Assembly: GCF_004801905.1 (NCBI RefSeq)
Contig: NZ_SSSN01000007.1
Coordinates: forward strand, 62,001 to 126,000
Direction: 5' to 3'
From: Orlajensenia flava
GTDB lineage: Bacteria; Actinomycetota; Actinomycetes; Actinomycetales; Microbacteriaceae
Length of the DNA stretch: 64,000 nucleotides
The notes under the pieces were generated by a model that saw nothing but the letters and a program-made list of their open reading frames with translations, was not told the origin of the DNA and made no database searches. Made by a program: the position numbers and the translations under genes. Below are positions 1 through 9,364 of this stretch, one piece after another. Position 1 is the first letter of the stretch; each line of letters opens with the position of its first letter.

Positions 1-1411
1 ACACATCAGACCGGCCGTCGTCGCGCGTGGTCTTGGCGCCCACGTCGACGGCCGTCGTGAGGTACGCGCCCATCTTGCCGCCGGTCGAGTCGTTGAGATA
101 GACGCCGTAGGCCTGCGGGCCGGCCGTCTTCTGCACGGCCGATAGACCCGACAGCGTGGTCTTGCCGAGGATCTTCTGCTCGGCGGCGTTCGCGCTCCAG
201 AGCGAGATGCGGTTCTCCTGCGACGAACGCACCAACCCCTTGAGCAGCGCGTCGGGCTTGGCGCCACCGCCGAGGATCGCGGTGAACGCCGAGCGCGCGG
301 CGCTGTTGAAGTAGGCATCCTGCGCGGCTTGGTCGTCACCCCAGGTATAGGAGGTGACGAGGAGGGTCTGAACCGCGTTCTCCGCGGTGAGGGGCTGCGC
401 GCCGGGCACAGCGACGGGACCCGTGGCGGTGAGCAGGTAGCTGAGGGCGACGGGGTCGACGGCGACGACCCCGTCGATCGTTCCGCCGAACCGCTGCGTC
501 CACATGGCCGTCGCGAGCTGCGCCGTGAGCGGGAAGTCGGGCGTCATCGTGACGTCCTGCACGTACTCAGCCGGCCGATCGCCGTAGAGGGCCCGCGTCT
601 CGTCGGGCAGCGCCATCACCGGCGCATCGAGGTGGTGTGGGAAATCGCCGGTGCTCGCCTGGGTGCCCAGGCTGATAGCGCCGTTCTCCGCGTGCAGCAG
701 AGCCACCTCGCCGGGGATACCGCCGGCGGCGCGGAGCTCGGCGTTGTTCTGGAACAGCACGAGGTAGTTGCGCGGGCCGTCGGAGCCGAGCATGGTCGGC
801 AGCACCTTCAGCGTGGTGTCGAGCCCGTCGGTGATGCCGGATGCCGTGCCGAGCGCCGATGCGAGCTTGGTGCGGGCGTCGGCGATGGGTCCGGCCAGCC
901 CGGTCGGGTCGATCGCGTTCACGGCGTGGGATGCCCGCGTCATGGCGGCCTGGGCACGGTCGGCCGTCGGCCGCGCAGCGATGAGGGGCTTCAGGTCGAT
1001 CGCGCCGTTCTGCGGACGGAACGATGACACCCCGAGGCTCGAGCCGAGGTCCACCAGCGGGACGATCGCCGAACCGGCGGCCTCGTCGAGGCTCGACGAG
1101 AGCACTCGAACGGCGCGGAGGTTGCCGCCGACCCACGGCAGCACCTCGGTCGCGCGCCAGACCGGATCTCCGGTGAGCGATGCGGCCGACGCCGCGTGCT
1201 TCGCCAGCCCATGCGCCGCGGCGGAGGCGGTCGCGACATCCCCGGCGGCGATGGCCTTCTGGGCGACGGATGCCTGGGGCACGGCAGCCTGCAGCTCACG
1301 CGAGGCGAGCCAGCCGCGCACTCCCACCCACGCCGCGACTCCAAGCAAGACGAGAACGACGGCGCCGACGATCCCCCAGATCAGTCGGCGCCGTCGTCGG
1401 TTCTCGCTAAC
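1..1411 (-). CDS. DUF4012-family membrane-anchored protein (3' end outside window)
   Basis: About 470 codons are visible and the frame is open to the left edge. The N-terminus is an Arg-rich stretch followed by one transmembrane helix (about residues 10-30), then a large extracellular-type region. The stretch around NYLVLFQNNAELRAAGG and the later DPVALSYLLTATGPV are typical of DUF4012 proteins of actinobacteria, whose function is not known. The start is a problem: the frame is closed by TGA at 1430-1432, and the first ATG/GTG/TTG is TTG at 1346-1348, inside the membrane helix. A GTT at 1409-1411 followed by AGC GAG sits exactly where a VSE.. start would be, overlapping the stop of the upstream gene. 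Either GTG was misread as GTT or the start is non-canonical. It is probably co-transcribed with the preceding surface protein gene. Confidence 0.72.
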
Positions 1412-2084
1412 GGGCCGTCCTGCGACGCATCAGCAGGAACACGACCAGTCCGAGCAGTACCAGCACTGCTGCAGTGATGCCGATGGGCAGAAGCAGCGGG
1501 CTGACGCCGGTCGAGGAGAGCGAGCCCTTACTCGACGAGGTGGTCGTGTTCATGACCGTGGTGGTCGTCTTCGGGCCGGAGCACGATGCCGACTCCTCGG
1601 GGTAGGACACGGGAACCGCGATCTCGGGGTTCACCTCGATCTTCGCCGACGTGGCACTCCGCGTGGAACCGTGGTTGCCACCGGTGTAGACGTACTGCCC
1701 GTTGATCTGCTTCCAACCGGGCCATCCGGTGGGTTGGCCCGATGCATCGACCGAGGCGCCGGGCCAGAGCCTGGTTCCGGAGACGGTCCACGTGCCGGGA
1801 TCGGTAGGGGACTGGACGAGCTGGCCCAAGGGGACGACTGTCCCGTCCGGGAAGACGAGATTGGCGAAATGGCCCGTCGAGATGTTGCCGGGGTCGTTGA
1901 GCTGCACCTTGTAGACGATGTACGGCGCACCGCCGTTGCAGACGGAGCCCGCCGTCGACCCGGCGAGCGAGAGCTCCTTGGGTGGTGGGGGTGGTGGGTA
2001 GTCGCCGTCAGCAGCGAACGCCGCGGCGGGCGCGACGACGAGGACGGCTGCGATGGACAGGGCAGCAAGCAGCTTTCGGAGCAC
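1407..2084 (-). CDS. secreted surface protein with sortase-like C-terminal tail
   Basis: 225 residues. A signal peptide ends near AAAFAADGD (about residue 26) and is followed by a Pro-rich patch and an extracellular domain I cannot assign to a named family. The C-terminus is Thr/Ser-rich, then LSSTG, a hydrophobic helix and an MRRRTAR tail. This is the layout of a cell-wall sorting signal, although LSSTG is a degenerate form of the LPxTG/LAxTG motif. Three cysteines are visible, including the signal-distal pair around SVCNGG and ASCSG. The stop overlaps the presumed start of the downstream DUF4012 gene, suggesting translational coupling. The exact role is unknown; a wall-anchored or membrane-anchored exoprotein is the safe reading. 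Confidence 0.7.
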   Translation of the reverse strand: MLRKLLAALSIAAVLVVAPAAAFAADGDYPPPPPPKELSLAGSTAGSVCNGGAPYIVYKVQLNDPGNISTGHFANLVFPDGTVVPLGQLVQSPTDPGTWTVSGTRLWPGASVDASGQPTGWPGWKQINGQYVYTGGNHGSTRSATSAKIEVNPEIAVPVSYPEESASCSGPKTTTTVMNTTTSSSKGSLSSTGVSPLLLPIGITAAVLVLLGLVVFLLMRRRTAR

Positions 2085-2247
2085 GATGGCCTCCGCGGTT
2101 TCGGGTATGTCTGTCTTCGGGTGATAGACGAACGCAACACTACTCCACGGATCTTTGCCGGTCTGCCCCCCGATCGGGGACGGTGGACAACCCTGCAGGG
2201 CGTGGGGACGGTGCTGCCGTGTGGGAGCGGAACTCTAGAGTTGAGCC

Positions 2248-3087
2248 ATGCGCATCGCCACCTGGAACGTCAACTCCATCCGTGCCAGGGTCACCCGCAC
2301 CGTGGACTGGATGGTGCGTGAGGACGTCGACGTGTTGGCCATGCAGGAGATCAAGTGCCGGCCAGACCAGTTTCCCTATGTCCCCTTCGAGGAGGCCGGG
2401 TACGAGGTGGTCGCGCATGGGCTGAACCAGTGGAACGGCGTCGCCTTCGCCAGCCGCGCCCCGCTGACGGATGTCGAGACCGCCTTCCACGACATGCCCG
2501 GCTTCCTGAAGGGTGAGGAGGGGCCCGACCTACCGAAGGAGGCCCGCGCCCTCGGCGTGACGGTCGACGGCATCCGCCTCTGGAGCCTGTACGTGCCGAA
2601 CGGGCGCGCCCTCGGCGATCCGCACCTCGATTACAAGCTCGACTGGTACGCCCGGCTCGCCGACACCGTGCGCGAGCAACTGTCCAAGCACCCCCACCTG
2701 CCGCTCGCGCTCATGGGCGACTTCAATGTCGCCCCGCTCGACGAGGACAACGGTGACCCGGCCGTGGTCGAGGGCGTGTCGACGCACGTGTCGCCGCCGG
2801 AGCGGGCCGCGTTCGCAGCGCTCGAGACGGCCGGGCTGACGGATGTCGTGCGCCCGCTCGCCCCGACCGGCTACACCTACTGGGACTACAAGCAGCTGCG
2901 CTTCCCGCGCAATGAGGGCATGCGCATCGACTTCATCCTCGGCTCGCCCGCGTTCGCCGACCGGGTCACCGGCGCGTCCATCCACCGCAACGAGCGCAAG
3001 GGCGAGGCGCCGAGCGATCACGTGCCCGTCCTGGTCGACCTCGCAGACCACGAGGATGACGACGACGACCGCCCGATGATCTTCTGA
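2248..3087 (+). CDS. xthA: exodeoxyribonuclease III (AP endonuclease family)
   Basis: 279 residues, full length for the EEP (endonuclease/exonuclease/phosphatase) family. It removes nucleotides 3' to 5' and cleaves abasic sites in base excision repair. The catalytic signature residues are all present: WNVNSIRAR at 6-14, metal-binding Glu34 in QEIK, Tyr115 in YVPNG, Asp158 and Asn160 in GDFN, and the C-terminal Asp257-His258 in SDHVP. The ATG follows closely after a CTAGAGT segment, so the mRNA may have a very short leader. The next gene begins 2 bases after the stop, so the two are likely one transcript. A tail of acidic residues (DHEDDDDD) precedes the C-terminus. Confidence 0.93.
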   Translation: MRIATWNVNSIRARVTRTVDWMVREDVDVLAMQEIKCRPDQFPYVPFEEAGYEVVAHGLNQWNGVAFASRAPLTDVETAFHDMPGFLKGEEGPDLPKEARALGVTVDGIRLWSLYVPNGRALGDPHLDYKLDWYARLADTVREQLSKHPHLPLALMGDFNVAPLDEDNGDPAVVEGVSTHVSPPERAAFAALETAGLTDVVRPLAPTGYTYWDYKQLRFPRNEGMRIDFILGSPAFADRVTGASIHRNERKGEAPSDHVPVLVDLADHEDDDDDRPMIF

Positions 3088-3089
3088 GC

Positions 3090-3431
3090 ATGACGACCCC
3101 GGGGCAACAGGGCGCGACCGGGCAGCGTCGCGCCTGGGATCTCGCGCTCACGATCGCCCTCCTGATCGTGCTTGGTCTCGTGACCGTGGTGCTGTTCTTC
3201 ATGACCGCGCTGCTCACCATGAGCTGCGGCGGTGGTTCCTGCAGCTCGAGCCCGAACGTCACCGGGTTCTCGATCGCCTTCTACGGGCCGGTCGTGCTCT
3301 TCGTCGTCGCGACGGTGCTCGCGATCGTGTGGCTCGTGAGGCGTCGACTCGCGTTCTGGATTCCGCTCGCCGGTCTCGTCCTCGCCGTGGGCTGCTATGT
3401 GCTGGGCGGCGCGATCGTCACGGCGTCGTGA
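3090..3431 (+). CDS. small membrane protein, three predicted helices
   Basis: 113 residues. A short polar N-terminus is followed by hydrophobic segments at about 19-45, 60-82 and 90-110. Between the first two lies a loop with two cysteines (MSCGGGSCSSS). It resembles the DUF6264-type small membrane proteins of Microbacteriaceae, but I am not certain of the family. It starts 2 bases after xthA and is convergent with the SDR gene beyond. Confidence 0.65.
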   Translation: MTTPGQQGATGQRRAWDLALTIALLIVLGLVTVVLFFMTALLTMSCGGGSCSSSPNVTGFSIAFYGPVVLFVVATVLAIVWLVRRRLAFWIPLAGLVLAVGCYVLGGAIVTAS

Positions 3432-3568
3432 CGCGCGGCGCTGTCGCAGCCCCCGCGAGATGACGAAAATCGTCGGAGCCACCTCGCCGAGCCGACAGGA
3501 TGCGTCAACTCGACCCGCTCAAGGCCGAAAACGCGGCGTCAGAAACGTGCGCGCTGCCGGACGGGATC

Positions 3569-4405
3569 TCAGCGGCCGGTGAAGCGCTCCATGGTGCGGT
3601 GCACACCGAACCAGCGCCCGACGACGGCGTCGAAAGCCCGTTGCGTGAGCACGCCGCGCAGCACGCGCGAGAGCGTGACCGACCACGGCAGCAACAGCAT
3701 CGGCGTGCCGGCGAGCATGGCCCGCCACACCCGGTCGACGACGTACTCGGGGGTGAGGATCGGCGTCATGACCGGGCCGCGCGCCCCGTCGAACATGCCG
3801 GTGGAGATGTAACTGGGGCACACCGTCGTGACGCGGACGTTGGTGTGGTCGTCCTGTTCGAGCTCCAGTCGCAGCGAATCGCTCCAGCCGATGAGCGCGG
3901 CCTTCGACGCCGCGTAGACGCTCATCCGCGGGTTGGACACCATGCCGGCCGCCGACGCTATGTTGACGATGCGCGACGGCCGGTAGGCGCGGGCGATCAT
4001 GCCGGGCAGGAACTCGCGGGTGATGTACATGGGCGCGAGCGCGTTCACCTGCATGGTCGCGCGGGTGTCGTCGCCGTTGTCGGTCTGCCAGAAGAAGGAG
4101 TTGCCACGCACGATTCCGGCGTTGTTGATGAGCACGTCGGGGTTGCCCACCTCCTTGCGCACCTTCTGCGCGGTCTTGGCGATCGCCCCGAGGTCGGTCA
4201 CGTCGACGACGTAGGAGTGGATGCGCGTGCGACCCCGAGAGCTCTCACCCAGTTGGGCAGCGGTCGCCGCGAGGCCGGCAGCATCCCGGTCCCAGAGCAC
4301 CACCGACTTGGCGCCGTCCGCGACGGCCCGCTCGGCGTACAGCCTGCCCATCCCCATCGCTGCCCCGGTGATGAGCACGGATGCTCCGCGCGCGGTTCTC
4401 GTCAT
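3569..4405 (-). CDS. SDR-family NAD(P)-dependent oxidoreductase
   Basis: 278 residues. A classical short-chain dehydrogenase: Rossmann glycine motif GAAMGMG near residue 12, NNAG near 90, and the catalytic Ser (NIASAAG) with Tyr-x-x-x-Lys in YAASKAA. The C-terminal 60 residues extend past the core. The substrate cannot be read from sequence. An upstream in-frame extension exists, but the ATG at 4405 (MTRTARG) puts the Rossmann strand at the normal distance from the N-terminus. The divergent GNAT gene starts about 50 bases away. Confidence 0.85.
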   Translation of the reverse strand: MTRTARGASVLITGAAMGMGRLYAERAVADGAKSVVLWDRDAAGLAATAAQLGESSRGRTRIHSYVVDVTDLGAIAKTAQKVRKEVGNPDVLINNAGIVRGNSFFWQTDNGDDTRATMQVNALAPMYITREFLPGMIARAYRPSRIVNIASAAGMVSNPRMSVYAASKAALIGWSDSLRLELEQDDHTNVRVTTVCPSYISTGMFDGARGPVMTPILTPEYVVDRVWRAMLAGTPMLLLPWSVTLSRVLRGVLTQRAFDAVVGRWFGVHRTMERFTGR

Positions 4406-4456
4406 GCCTCCATTCTCGCAGCGCTCGCATCCCGCTCCTGTGCCACGATCGTTGCC

Positions 4457-4933
4457 ATGAGCGATGCCGCCTCCGTCAACCTGCAACCCATGACACGCGA
4501 ACGCTTGGCCGTCTGGTTGCCGGACTCGATGGCGCAGTACGAGCAGTCCCGCATCGACGCGGGCGATTCTCCTGAGGCTGCGGCTGCGAACCGGCGGGCG
4601 TCGGAGGAGCGACTGTTCCCCGACGGCGAACCGGCACCGGGACAGCTGTTGTTCAGCGCGATGCTCGACGGGCGCGAGGCTGGCTGGTTGTGGGTGGGGC
4701 CGTTCGCCGAGGGAGCCGATTGGTGGGTGTGGGACGTGGAGGTGCATGAGGAGTTCCGTCGGCGAGGCCTCGGGCGAGTCATCATGCAGCGCGCCGAGGA
4801 GATCGCGCGCGAGCACGGCGCAAGCTCGCTCGGCCTCAACGTCTTCGCCTACAACACGGGTGCGAGAGCGCTCTACGAGAGTCTCGGCTACGAGACGACG
4901 GCGATCAACATGAAGAAGACCTGGGCCGACTGA
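4457..4933 (+). CDS. GNAT-family N-acetyltransferase
   Basis: 158 residues. The acetyl-CoA-binding motif A appears as VEVHEEFRRRGLGRVIM, followed by motif B with LNVFAYNTGARALYESLGYE, a standard GNAT C-terminal half. The acceptor is unknown. It is divergent from the SDR gene, and the importer operon follows after about 90 bases. Confidence 0.85.
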   Translation: MSDAASVNLQPMTRERLAVWLPDSMAQYEQSRIDAGDSPEAAAANRRASEERLFPDGEPAPGQLLFSAMLDGREAGWLWVGPFAEGADWWVWDVEVHEEFRRRGLGRVIMQRAEEIAREHGASSLGLNVFAYNTGARALYESLGYETTAINMKKTWAD

Positions 4934-4989
4934 TCGGCACTGTTACGCCCCGGGTCGGGTGGCAGCGCGACGGCGGGAGCGCGCGGATA

Positions 4990-4999
4990 CGTTCGAACG
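4990..4999. promoter_or_regulatory. 10-bp perfect palindrome upstream of importer operon
   Basis: CGTTCGAACG lies 27 bases before the ABC ATPase start. Position and symmetry fit a small operator, but no regulator gene is adjacent and a chance palindrome is possible. Confidence 0.25.
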
Positions 5000-5026
5000 A
5001 CACCCTTCGTCCGTCTGGAGCCCCGC

Positions 5027-5890
5027 ATGTCCGCCGATTCCGCCATCGCTGCGCCTCCCCGCGCAGCCTCGGTCGGATTCTCCGACGTGGGGCGGGCGTT
5101 CTCGATCCGTAGTCGCCGCAAGCCCGACGCGACACGCGACGTGCTGTCGGGAGTGAGGCTGGAGGTCGGTGCGGGCGAGATCGTGGCCATCATCGGAGCG
5201 AGCGGATGCGGCAAGTCGACCCTCCTGCGCATCGCGGGCGGGCTCGACGCTCCGACATCCGGCGCGGTCAGCATCGACGGAAACCCCGTGAGGCACTTCG
5301 ACCCGCGCACGGCGGTCGGGTTCCAGGAGCCCCGTCTGCTGCCGTGGCGCAGCATCGCCGACAATGTCGCCCTCGGCGTGCCGCGCGGGACACCGCGGGT
5401 CGGGGCCCGGCAGAACGTTGACCGGCTCATCGAACTCGTGGGTCTGACCGAATCGGCCGGCCTCCGTCCACGCGAGGTCTCCGGTGGCATGGCGCAGCGT
5501 GCCGCACTGGCGCGGGCTCTGTGTCGGCGTCCCGGCGTATTGCTGCTCGACGAGCCGTTCGGCGCGCTCGACGCGCTCACCCGGCTCAAGATGCAGGACC
5601 TGCTCATCGACATCCACACGGCAGAGCCGACCACGATCCTCCTGGTCACGCACGACGTCGACGAGGCGTTGCAGCTCGCCGACCGGGTCGTGCTGCTCGC
5701 GCGCAGCGAGCCAGAAGGACCGGCATCCGTCAGCCAGATCGTCACGGTGCCCGGGCATCGGCCGCGCGACCGGGGCTCGGCCGAGCTCGCCGAACTGCGC
5801 GCCCGGCTGCTCGACGGCCTTGGAGTCGACCGCCACGGAACGGCACACGGCGTCGCCGCGGTCACCACTATCCCGCACTACCCCTACTGA
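5027..5890 (+). CDS. ABC importer ATP-binding protein, nitrate/sulfonate/taurine type
   Basis: 287 residues. Walker A GASGCGKST at 57-65, a Q-loop in FQEPRLLPW, ABC signature SGGMAQR, and Walker B LLLDEPFGALD followed by the switch His in THDVDEAL. The LPWR after the Q-loop and the order ATPase, binding protein, permease are typical of the SsuB/TauB/NrtD group. The next two genes complete the transporter. The start is the ATG at 5027 (MSADSAIAAPP). The C-terminal 40 residues after the switch region are a regulatory-type extension. The substrate is not determinable; an aliphatic sulfonate or similar organosulfur or nitrogen compound is the family expectation. Confidence 0.9.
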   Translation: MSADSAIAAPPRAASVGFSDVGRAFSIRSRRKPDATRDVLSGVRLEVGAGEIVAIIGASGCGKSTLLRIAGGLDAPTSGAVSIDGNPVRHFDPRTAVGFQEPRLLPWRSIADNVALGVPRGTPRVGARQNVDRLIELVGLTESAGLRPREVSGGMAQRAALARALCRRPGVLLLDEPFGALDALTRLKMQDLLIDIHTAEPTTILLVTHDVDEALQLADRVVLLARSEPEGPASVSQIVTVPGHRPRDRGSAELAELRARLLDGLGVDRHGTAHGVAAVTTIPHYPY

Positions 5891-5933
5891 ACACAGCTAC
5901 AGCCCCCCGCACCCACCAGCGCCAGGAGAATCC

Positions 5934-6989
5934 ATGCCCCTCATCCGAAAGACCGCAACCGCCGGCGCCCTGCTCGCCGCCGCGGCATCCGTCGCCCTGC
6001 TGCTCACCGGCTGCGTGGCCGGTGAGAGCCAGGCCGCGCCGGCCGCCACGAGCCAGTCGAGCGATGAGGCCGTCATCACGAAGGGCGGAACGCTCAACAT
6101 CGACTTCGCCACGTACAACCCGCTTAGCCTCATCATCAAGGACCAGGGCTGGCTCGAGAAGGCGCTCGCTAAGCAGGACATCACCGTCAACTGGGTTCAG
6201 TCCGCCGGGTCGAACAAGGCGAACGAGGCCCTCCGCGCCGGCGCGATCGACGTCGGCTCGACCGCGGGCTCGGCCGCCCTGCTCGCCCGGTCCAACGGTT
6301 CGCCCATCCAGGTGATCGACATCTTCTCGCAGCCCGAGTGGTCGGCGATCGTGGTCGGCAAGGACTCCGGCATTACAAGCGTGAAAGACCTCAAGGGCAA
6401 GCAGGTCGCCGCCACCAAGGGCACGGATCCGTACTTCTTCCTGCTCCAGGCGCTCGAGAAGGCGGGGCTCTCGGCGAACGACGTCACCATCCAGAACCTG
6501 CAGCACGCGGATGGATGGGCGGCTCTGCAGAACGGCTCCGTCGACGCCTGGGCCGGCCTGGACCCGATCATGGCTGGAGCCGAGAAGTCGGGCGCGAAGC
6601 TGATCTACCGCAACGTCGACTTCAACAGCTACGGCTTCCTCGACGCGACCGAGTCGTTCATCAAGGACAAGCCCGACGTCGCCCAGACCGTCGTGAACGC
6701 GTATGAGCACGCTCGCGCCTGGGCGCTGAAGAACCCCGCCAAGACCGCCGACATCCTCGCCTCCGTCGCCGGTCTCGACCCCTCCGTGGCGACCACTGTC
6801 ATCACCGAGCGGTCCAATCTCGATGTCGCCAACGTGCCCGGTTCGGCGCAGGTGAAAGTGCTCAAGAAGATCGGTCCGGTGTTCGTCGCGAACGGCGACG
6901 TGGCCTCCCAGCAGCAGGTCGACCAGGCGCTCGACAGCATCGTCAACCCGACCTTCGCGAAGGCCGCTGACGCGAAGGCGATCGGCTAG
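5934..6989 (+). CDS. ABC importer substrate-binding lipoprotein (SsuA/TauA-like)
   Basis: 351 residues. Lipoprotein signal peptide with lipobox LLTGC, Cys27 being the lipidated residue. The mature part is a periplasmic-binding-protein type II fold of the NMT1/SsuA kind: GTLNIDFATYNPLSLIIKDQ opening strand, the NEALRAGAIDVGSTAGSAA lobe typical of aliphatic sulfonate receptors, and the hinge KQVAATKGTDPYFFLL. A CAGGAGAA ribosome site precedes the ATG. It lies 43 bases after the ATPase gene and 27 before the permease, so one operon. It captures the ligand outside the membrane and delivers it to the permease. Confidence 0.9.
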   Translation: MPLIRKTATAGALLAAAASVALLLTGCVAGESQAAPAATSQSSDEAVITKGGTLNIDFATYNPLSLIIKDQGWLEKALAKQDITVNWVQSAGSNKANEALRAGAIDVGSTAGSAALLARSNGSPIQVIDIFSQPEWSAIVVGKDSGITSVKDLKGKQVAATKGTDPYFFLLQALEKAGLSANDVTIQNLQHADGWAALQNGSVDAWAGLDPIMAGAEKSGAKLIYRNVDFNSYGFLDATESFIKDKPDVAQTVVNAYEHARAWALKNPAKTADILASVAGLDPSVATTVITERSNLDVANVPGSAQVKVLKKIGPVFVANGDVASQQQVDQALDSIVNPTFAKAADAKAIG

Positions 6990-7016
6990 CCGCCGGCAGC
7001 GAGTGAGGAGAGACGG

Positions 7017-7919
7017 ATGACGTACCAGACCACGCCCGACCAGCGCGTGCAGGTCGTGGCGTCATCCGTCGGATCCTCGTTCGCGGAGGCACGGGATGTC
7101 GCGGAGGCAGTGGGTGCACCGAGGTCTACCGGCTCGGCGCGCCCCGTGGGCCGTCGTCGCCTCACCGACCGACGCTGGTTCGTTATCGCCGGTGGAGCAC
7201 TGATTCCCGTGCTCATCCTCGCCGCCTGGCAGATCGTGTCGACGACGGGCCTCGTTCCCCTCTCGCAGCTGCCGTCGCCGGCGATGGTGTGGCTCGCGGC
7301 GGTCGACCTCGCCCAGCGCGGCCTGCTCGGGCTGTACATCGCCATCTCGACGCAGCGTGTGCTGATCGGGTTCGCGGTGGGCGGCGGGCTCGGACTGCTG
7401 GTCGGAGCGGTCGTCGGCCTGAGCAGGCTCAGCGACATCCTGCTCGCTCCGACGCTCGGAGCCATCCGCGCGGTGCCGAGCCTGGCGTGGATTCCGCTGC
7501 TGATCCTGTGGTTCAAGATCGGGGAGGAGTCGAAGGTGATCCTCATCTCGATCGGCGCCTTCTTCCCGGTCTACACGATCGTCGCGGCCTCCCTGCGGCA
7601 CGTCGATCGTCACCTCATCGAGGCGGGCCGCGCGTTCGGCCTCTCAGGAGTGAGACTCTTCGCGACCGTGCAGCTGCCCGCGGTCGTCCCGTCGGTCATC
7701 TCGGGGCTGCGGCTCGCCCTCGCGCAGGCGTGGCTCTTCCTCGTCGCGGCCGAGCTGATCGCGTCCTCGATGGGACTCGGGTTCCTGCTGCTGGATTCGG
7801 GACAGAACGGTCGCATCGATCGCATCATCCTGGCGATCATCCTGCTGGCCATCCTCGGCAAGCTCACGGACTCGATCGTCGGCCTGTTCGAACGGTGGGC
7901 GATCCGCCGCTGGGCGTGA
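7017..7919 (+). CDS. ABC importer permease (SsuC-like)
   Basis: 300 residues with a 55-residue hydrophilic N-terminus and about six membrane helices. The EAA loop that docks on the ATPase is visible as EAGRAFGLSGVRLFATVQLP. It has the BPD_transp_1 fold of the sulfonate/nitrate/taurine branch. It follows the lipoprotein gene with an AGTGAGGAGAG ribosome site before the ATG and is the last gene of the importer operon; the convergent AlkD-like gene ends 15 bases downstream. Confidence 0.9.
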   Translation: MTYQTTPDQRVQVVASSVGSSFAEARDVAEAVGAPRSTGSARPVGRRRLTDRRWFVIAGGALIPVLILAAWQIVSTTGLVPLSQLPSPAMVWLAAVDLAQRGLLGLYIAISTQRVLIGFAVGGGLGLLVGAVVGLSRLSDILLAPTLGAIRAVPSLAWIPLLILWFKIGEESKVILISIGAFFPVYTIVAASLRHVDRHLIEAGRAFGLSGVRLFATVQLPAVVPSVISGLRLALAQAWLFLVAAELIASSMGLGFLLLDSGQNGRIDRIILAIILLAILGKLTDSIVGLFERWAIRRWA

Positions 7920-7934
7920 ATCCGGTCGCAACGC

Positions 7935-8699
7935 TCACGTCCGGGGCAGCGCGCGATACGCCGCCCGATCCGTCGGCGAAAGGTGCTCGGTGGCGTAGGA
8001 GAGCATCGTGCGCGGCATGCGGGACGCGTACTCGTCGAGGAAGGCGACGAGCTGCGCCCGGTCGACACGTTTGCCGACCTCGCGCAGCATCCACCCGACG
8101 GCCTTGTGCATGAGGTCCTCCGGGTCGTCGAGAAGTCTCGGCGCCAGGTCGAGCGTCGGGCCCGCTTCACCGTGCTTGATGAACCCGAAGGTCGCCAGCA
8201 CGGCGACCCGCCGCTCCCACAGGGACGGGCTCGCAGCCAACCGCCTCAGCAGCTCGCTTCCGGCGTCGCCGGCATCCGTGTCGTAGAGGTATTCGCCCAC
8301 GAGGTATTCCGCCGACGTGTCGACGAGGTCCCAGTTGTTCACCCGGCCGCGCTGTACGGCGGCGAGGTAGGCCTCATGCAGACGCAGTCGGAGAGCTTCA
8401 TCGCGGCCGGCTGGCCGACCGGCACGCTCGAACTGCAGCACGCCGATGACGAGCGCGGCCAGTCGGTGCTCGTGCACCTCGCTGTCCAGGAGCACGGATG
8501 CCTGCGCCTCCGAGAGGCCGATGAAGCGCTTCGCCACCGCACGGATCTGCGGGACGCGCACGCCGATGAAGACGTCACCCTCGCCGTACTGCCCTGGGCC
8601 GGTCTTGAAGAAGCGCTGGAGGAACTCGGCGTCCGAGGCGTCCGCCCGCTCGGCGAGCGCTGCCATCACTCCAGCGGCCGTGGGTGACTCCTGGGTCAT
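7935..8699 (-). CDS. DNA alkylation repair protein, AlkD/HEAT-repeat type
   Basis: 254 residues, nearly all alpha-helical, with the diagnostic NNWDLVD motif and a VRVPQIRAVAKRF segment of the DNA_alkylation (AlkC/AlkD) family. Such HEAT-like glycosylases excise N3- and N7-alkylpurines. The C-terminal segment RTMLSYATEHL is also conserved in the family. It is transcribed against the importer operon. Confidence 0.88.
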   Translation of the reverse strand: MTQESPTAAGVMAALAERADASDAEFLQRFFKTGPGQYGEGDVFIGVRVPQIRAVAKRFIGLSEAQASVLLDSEVHEHRLAALVIGVLQFERAGRPAGRDEALRLRLHEAYLAAVQRGRVNNWDLVDTSAEYLVGEYLYDTDAGDAGSELLRRLAASPSLWERRVAVLATFGFIKHGEAGPTLDLAPRLLDDPEDLMHKAVGWMLREVGKRVDRAQLVAFLDEYASRMPRTMLSYATEHLSPTDRAAYRALPRT

Positions 8700-8752
8700 C
8701 GGCTCTCATCCTGTGTGAAACCAGCGGCTCCGGTCGTCTGTCCCGGAAACAG

Positions 8753-8794
8753 CGACGGCACCGGACCGCGGCGACCCGCTGTCCAGTGCCGTCG
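8753..8794 (-). terminator. imperfect 14-bp hairpin after the 8804-9364 gene
   Basis: Arms 8753-8766 and 8781-8794 are complementary with one mismatch and a 14-base loop. It lies 10 bases past the stop of the minus-strand gene, and on that strand the stem is followed by CTGTTTCC, a weak U-rich tail. Confidence 0.55.
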
Positions 8795-8803
8795 GTGAGC
8801 GCG

Positions 8804-9364
8804 TCAGCGAGCGGGGTTGTCGTCCCGGTTCGCGGCGGTCTCGGTGGTCGTCGTCTCCACGTCGGGCTCCTCGCCGACGGGAGCGGATGCGTCGGGCTGC
8901 TCGCCGACGGGTGCCGCAGCGGGCTCCTCGACGACCGGAGCGGACGCCACGGGAGCGACAGGCTGGTCGGCGACGGGCGAGACCACCGGAGCCGGTGCAG
9001 CGGGCACCTGCGGGGTGGTGTCGTCGATGTCGTCCAGGTCGTCGTACTCGAGCTCGTCGAACACGACGAGTTCGTCCACCTGGCGGGGGACGAGGGCGAT
9101 CACGATGCCCAGCGCCGCGAGCGAGAGGAGCACGCCGACGATGCCAGCCCCGAGGATCGAGCCGGAGACTCCGATCAGCGACTGTCCGCCGTACACGTCG
9201 GCCGCGGTCGGCTGCGCGCCGGCGAGCGAGGTGTTCAGAGCGGCGATGGACGACGACGTCATCACGGCACCGACGGCCAGGGCGATGACGGCGAGCACGA
9301 GCGTGATGATCGGCAGGATGATCTTGCCGAGCGGGAAGGTGGAGCGGGGCTGGGTCATTGACAC
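8804..9364 (-). CDS. membrane protein with acidic Pro/Ala-rich tail
   Basis: 186 residues. Two membrane helices (about 12-36 and 68-92) flank a small loop, then an acidic patch (ELEYDDLDDIDDTT) and a long low-complexity tail of Pro, Ala, Val and Glu with repeated PVGEQPDA/PVGEEPDV units. No named family is recognised. The tail could be cytoplasmic or wall-spanning. A terminator-like hairpin follows the stop. Confidence 0.6.
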   Translation of the reverse strand: MSMTQPRSTFPLGKIILPIITLVLAVIALAVGAVMTSSSIAALNTSLAGAQPTAADVYGGQSLIGVSGSILGAGIVGVLLSLAALGIVIALVPRQVDELVVFDELEYDDLDDIDDTTPQVPAAPAPVVSPVADQPVAPVASAPVVEEPAAAPVGEQPDASAPVGEEPDVETTTTETAANRDDNPAR

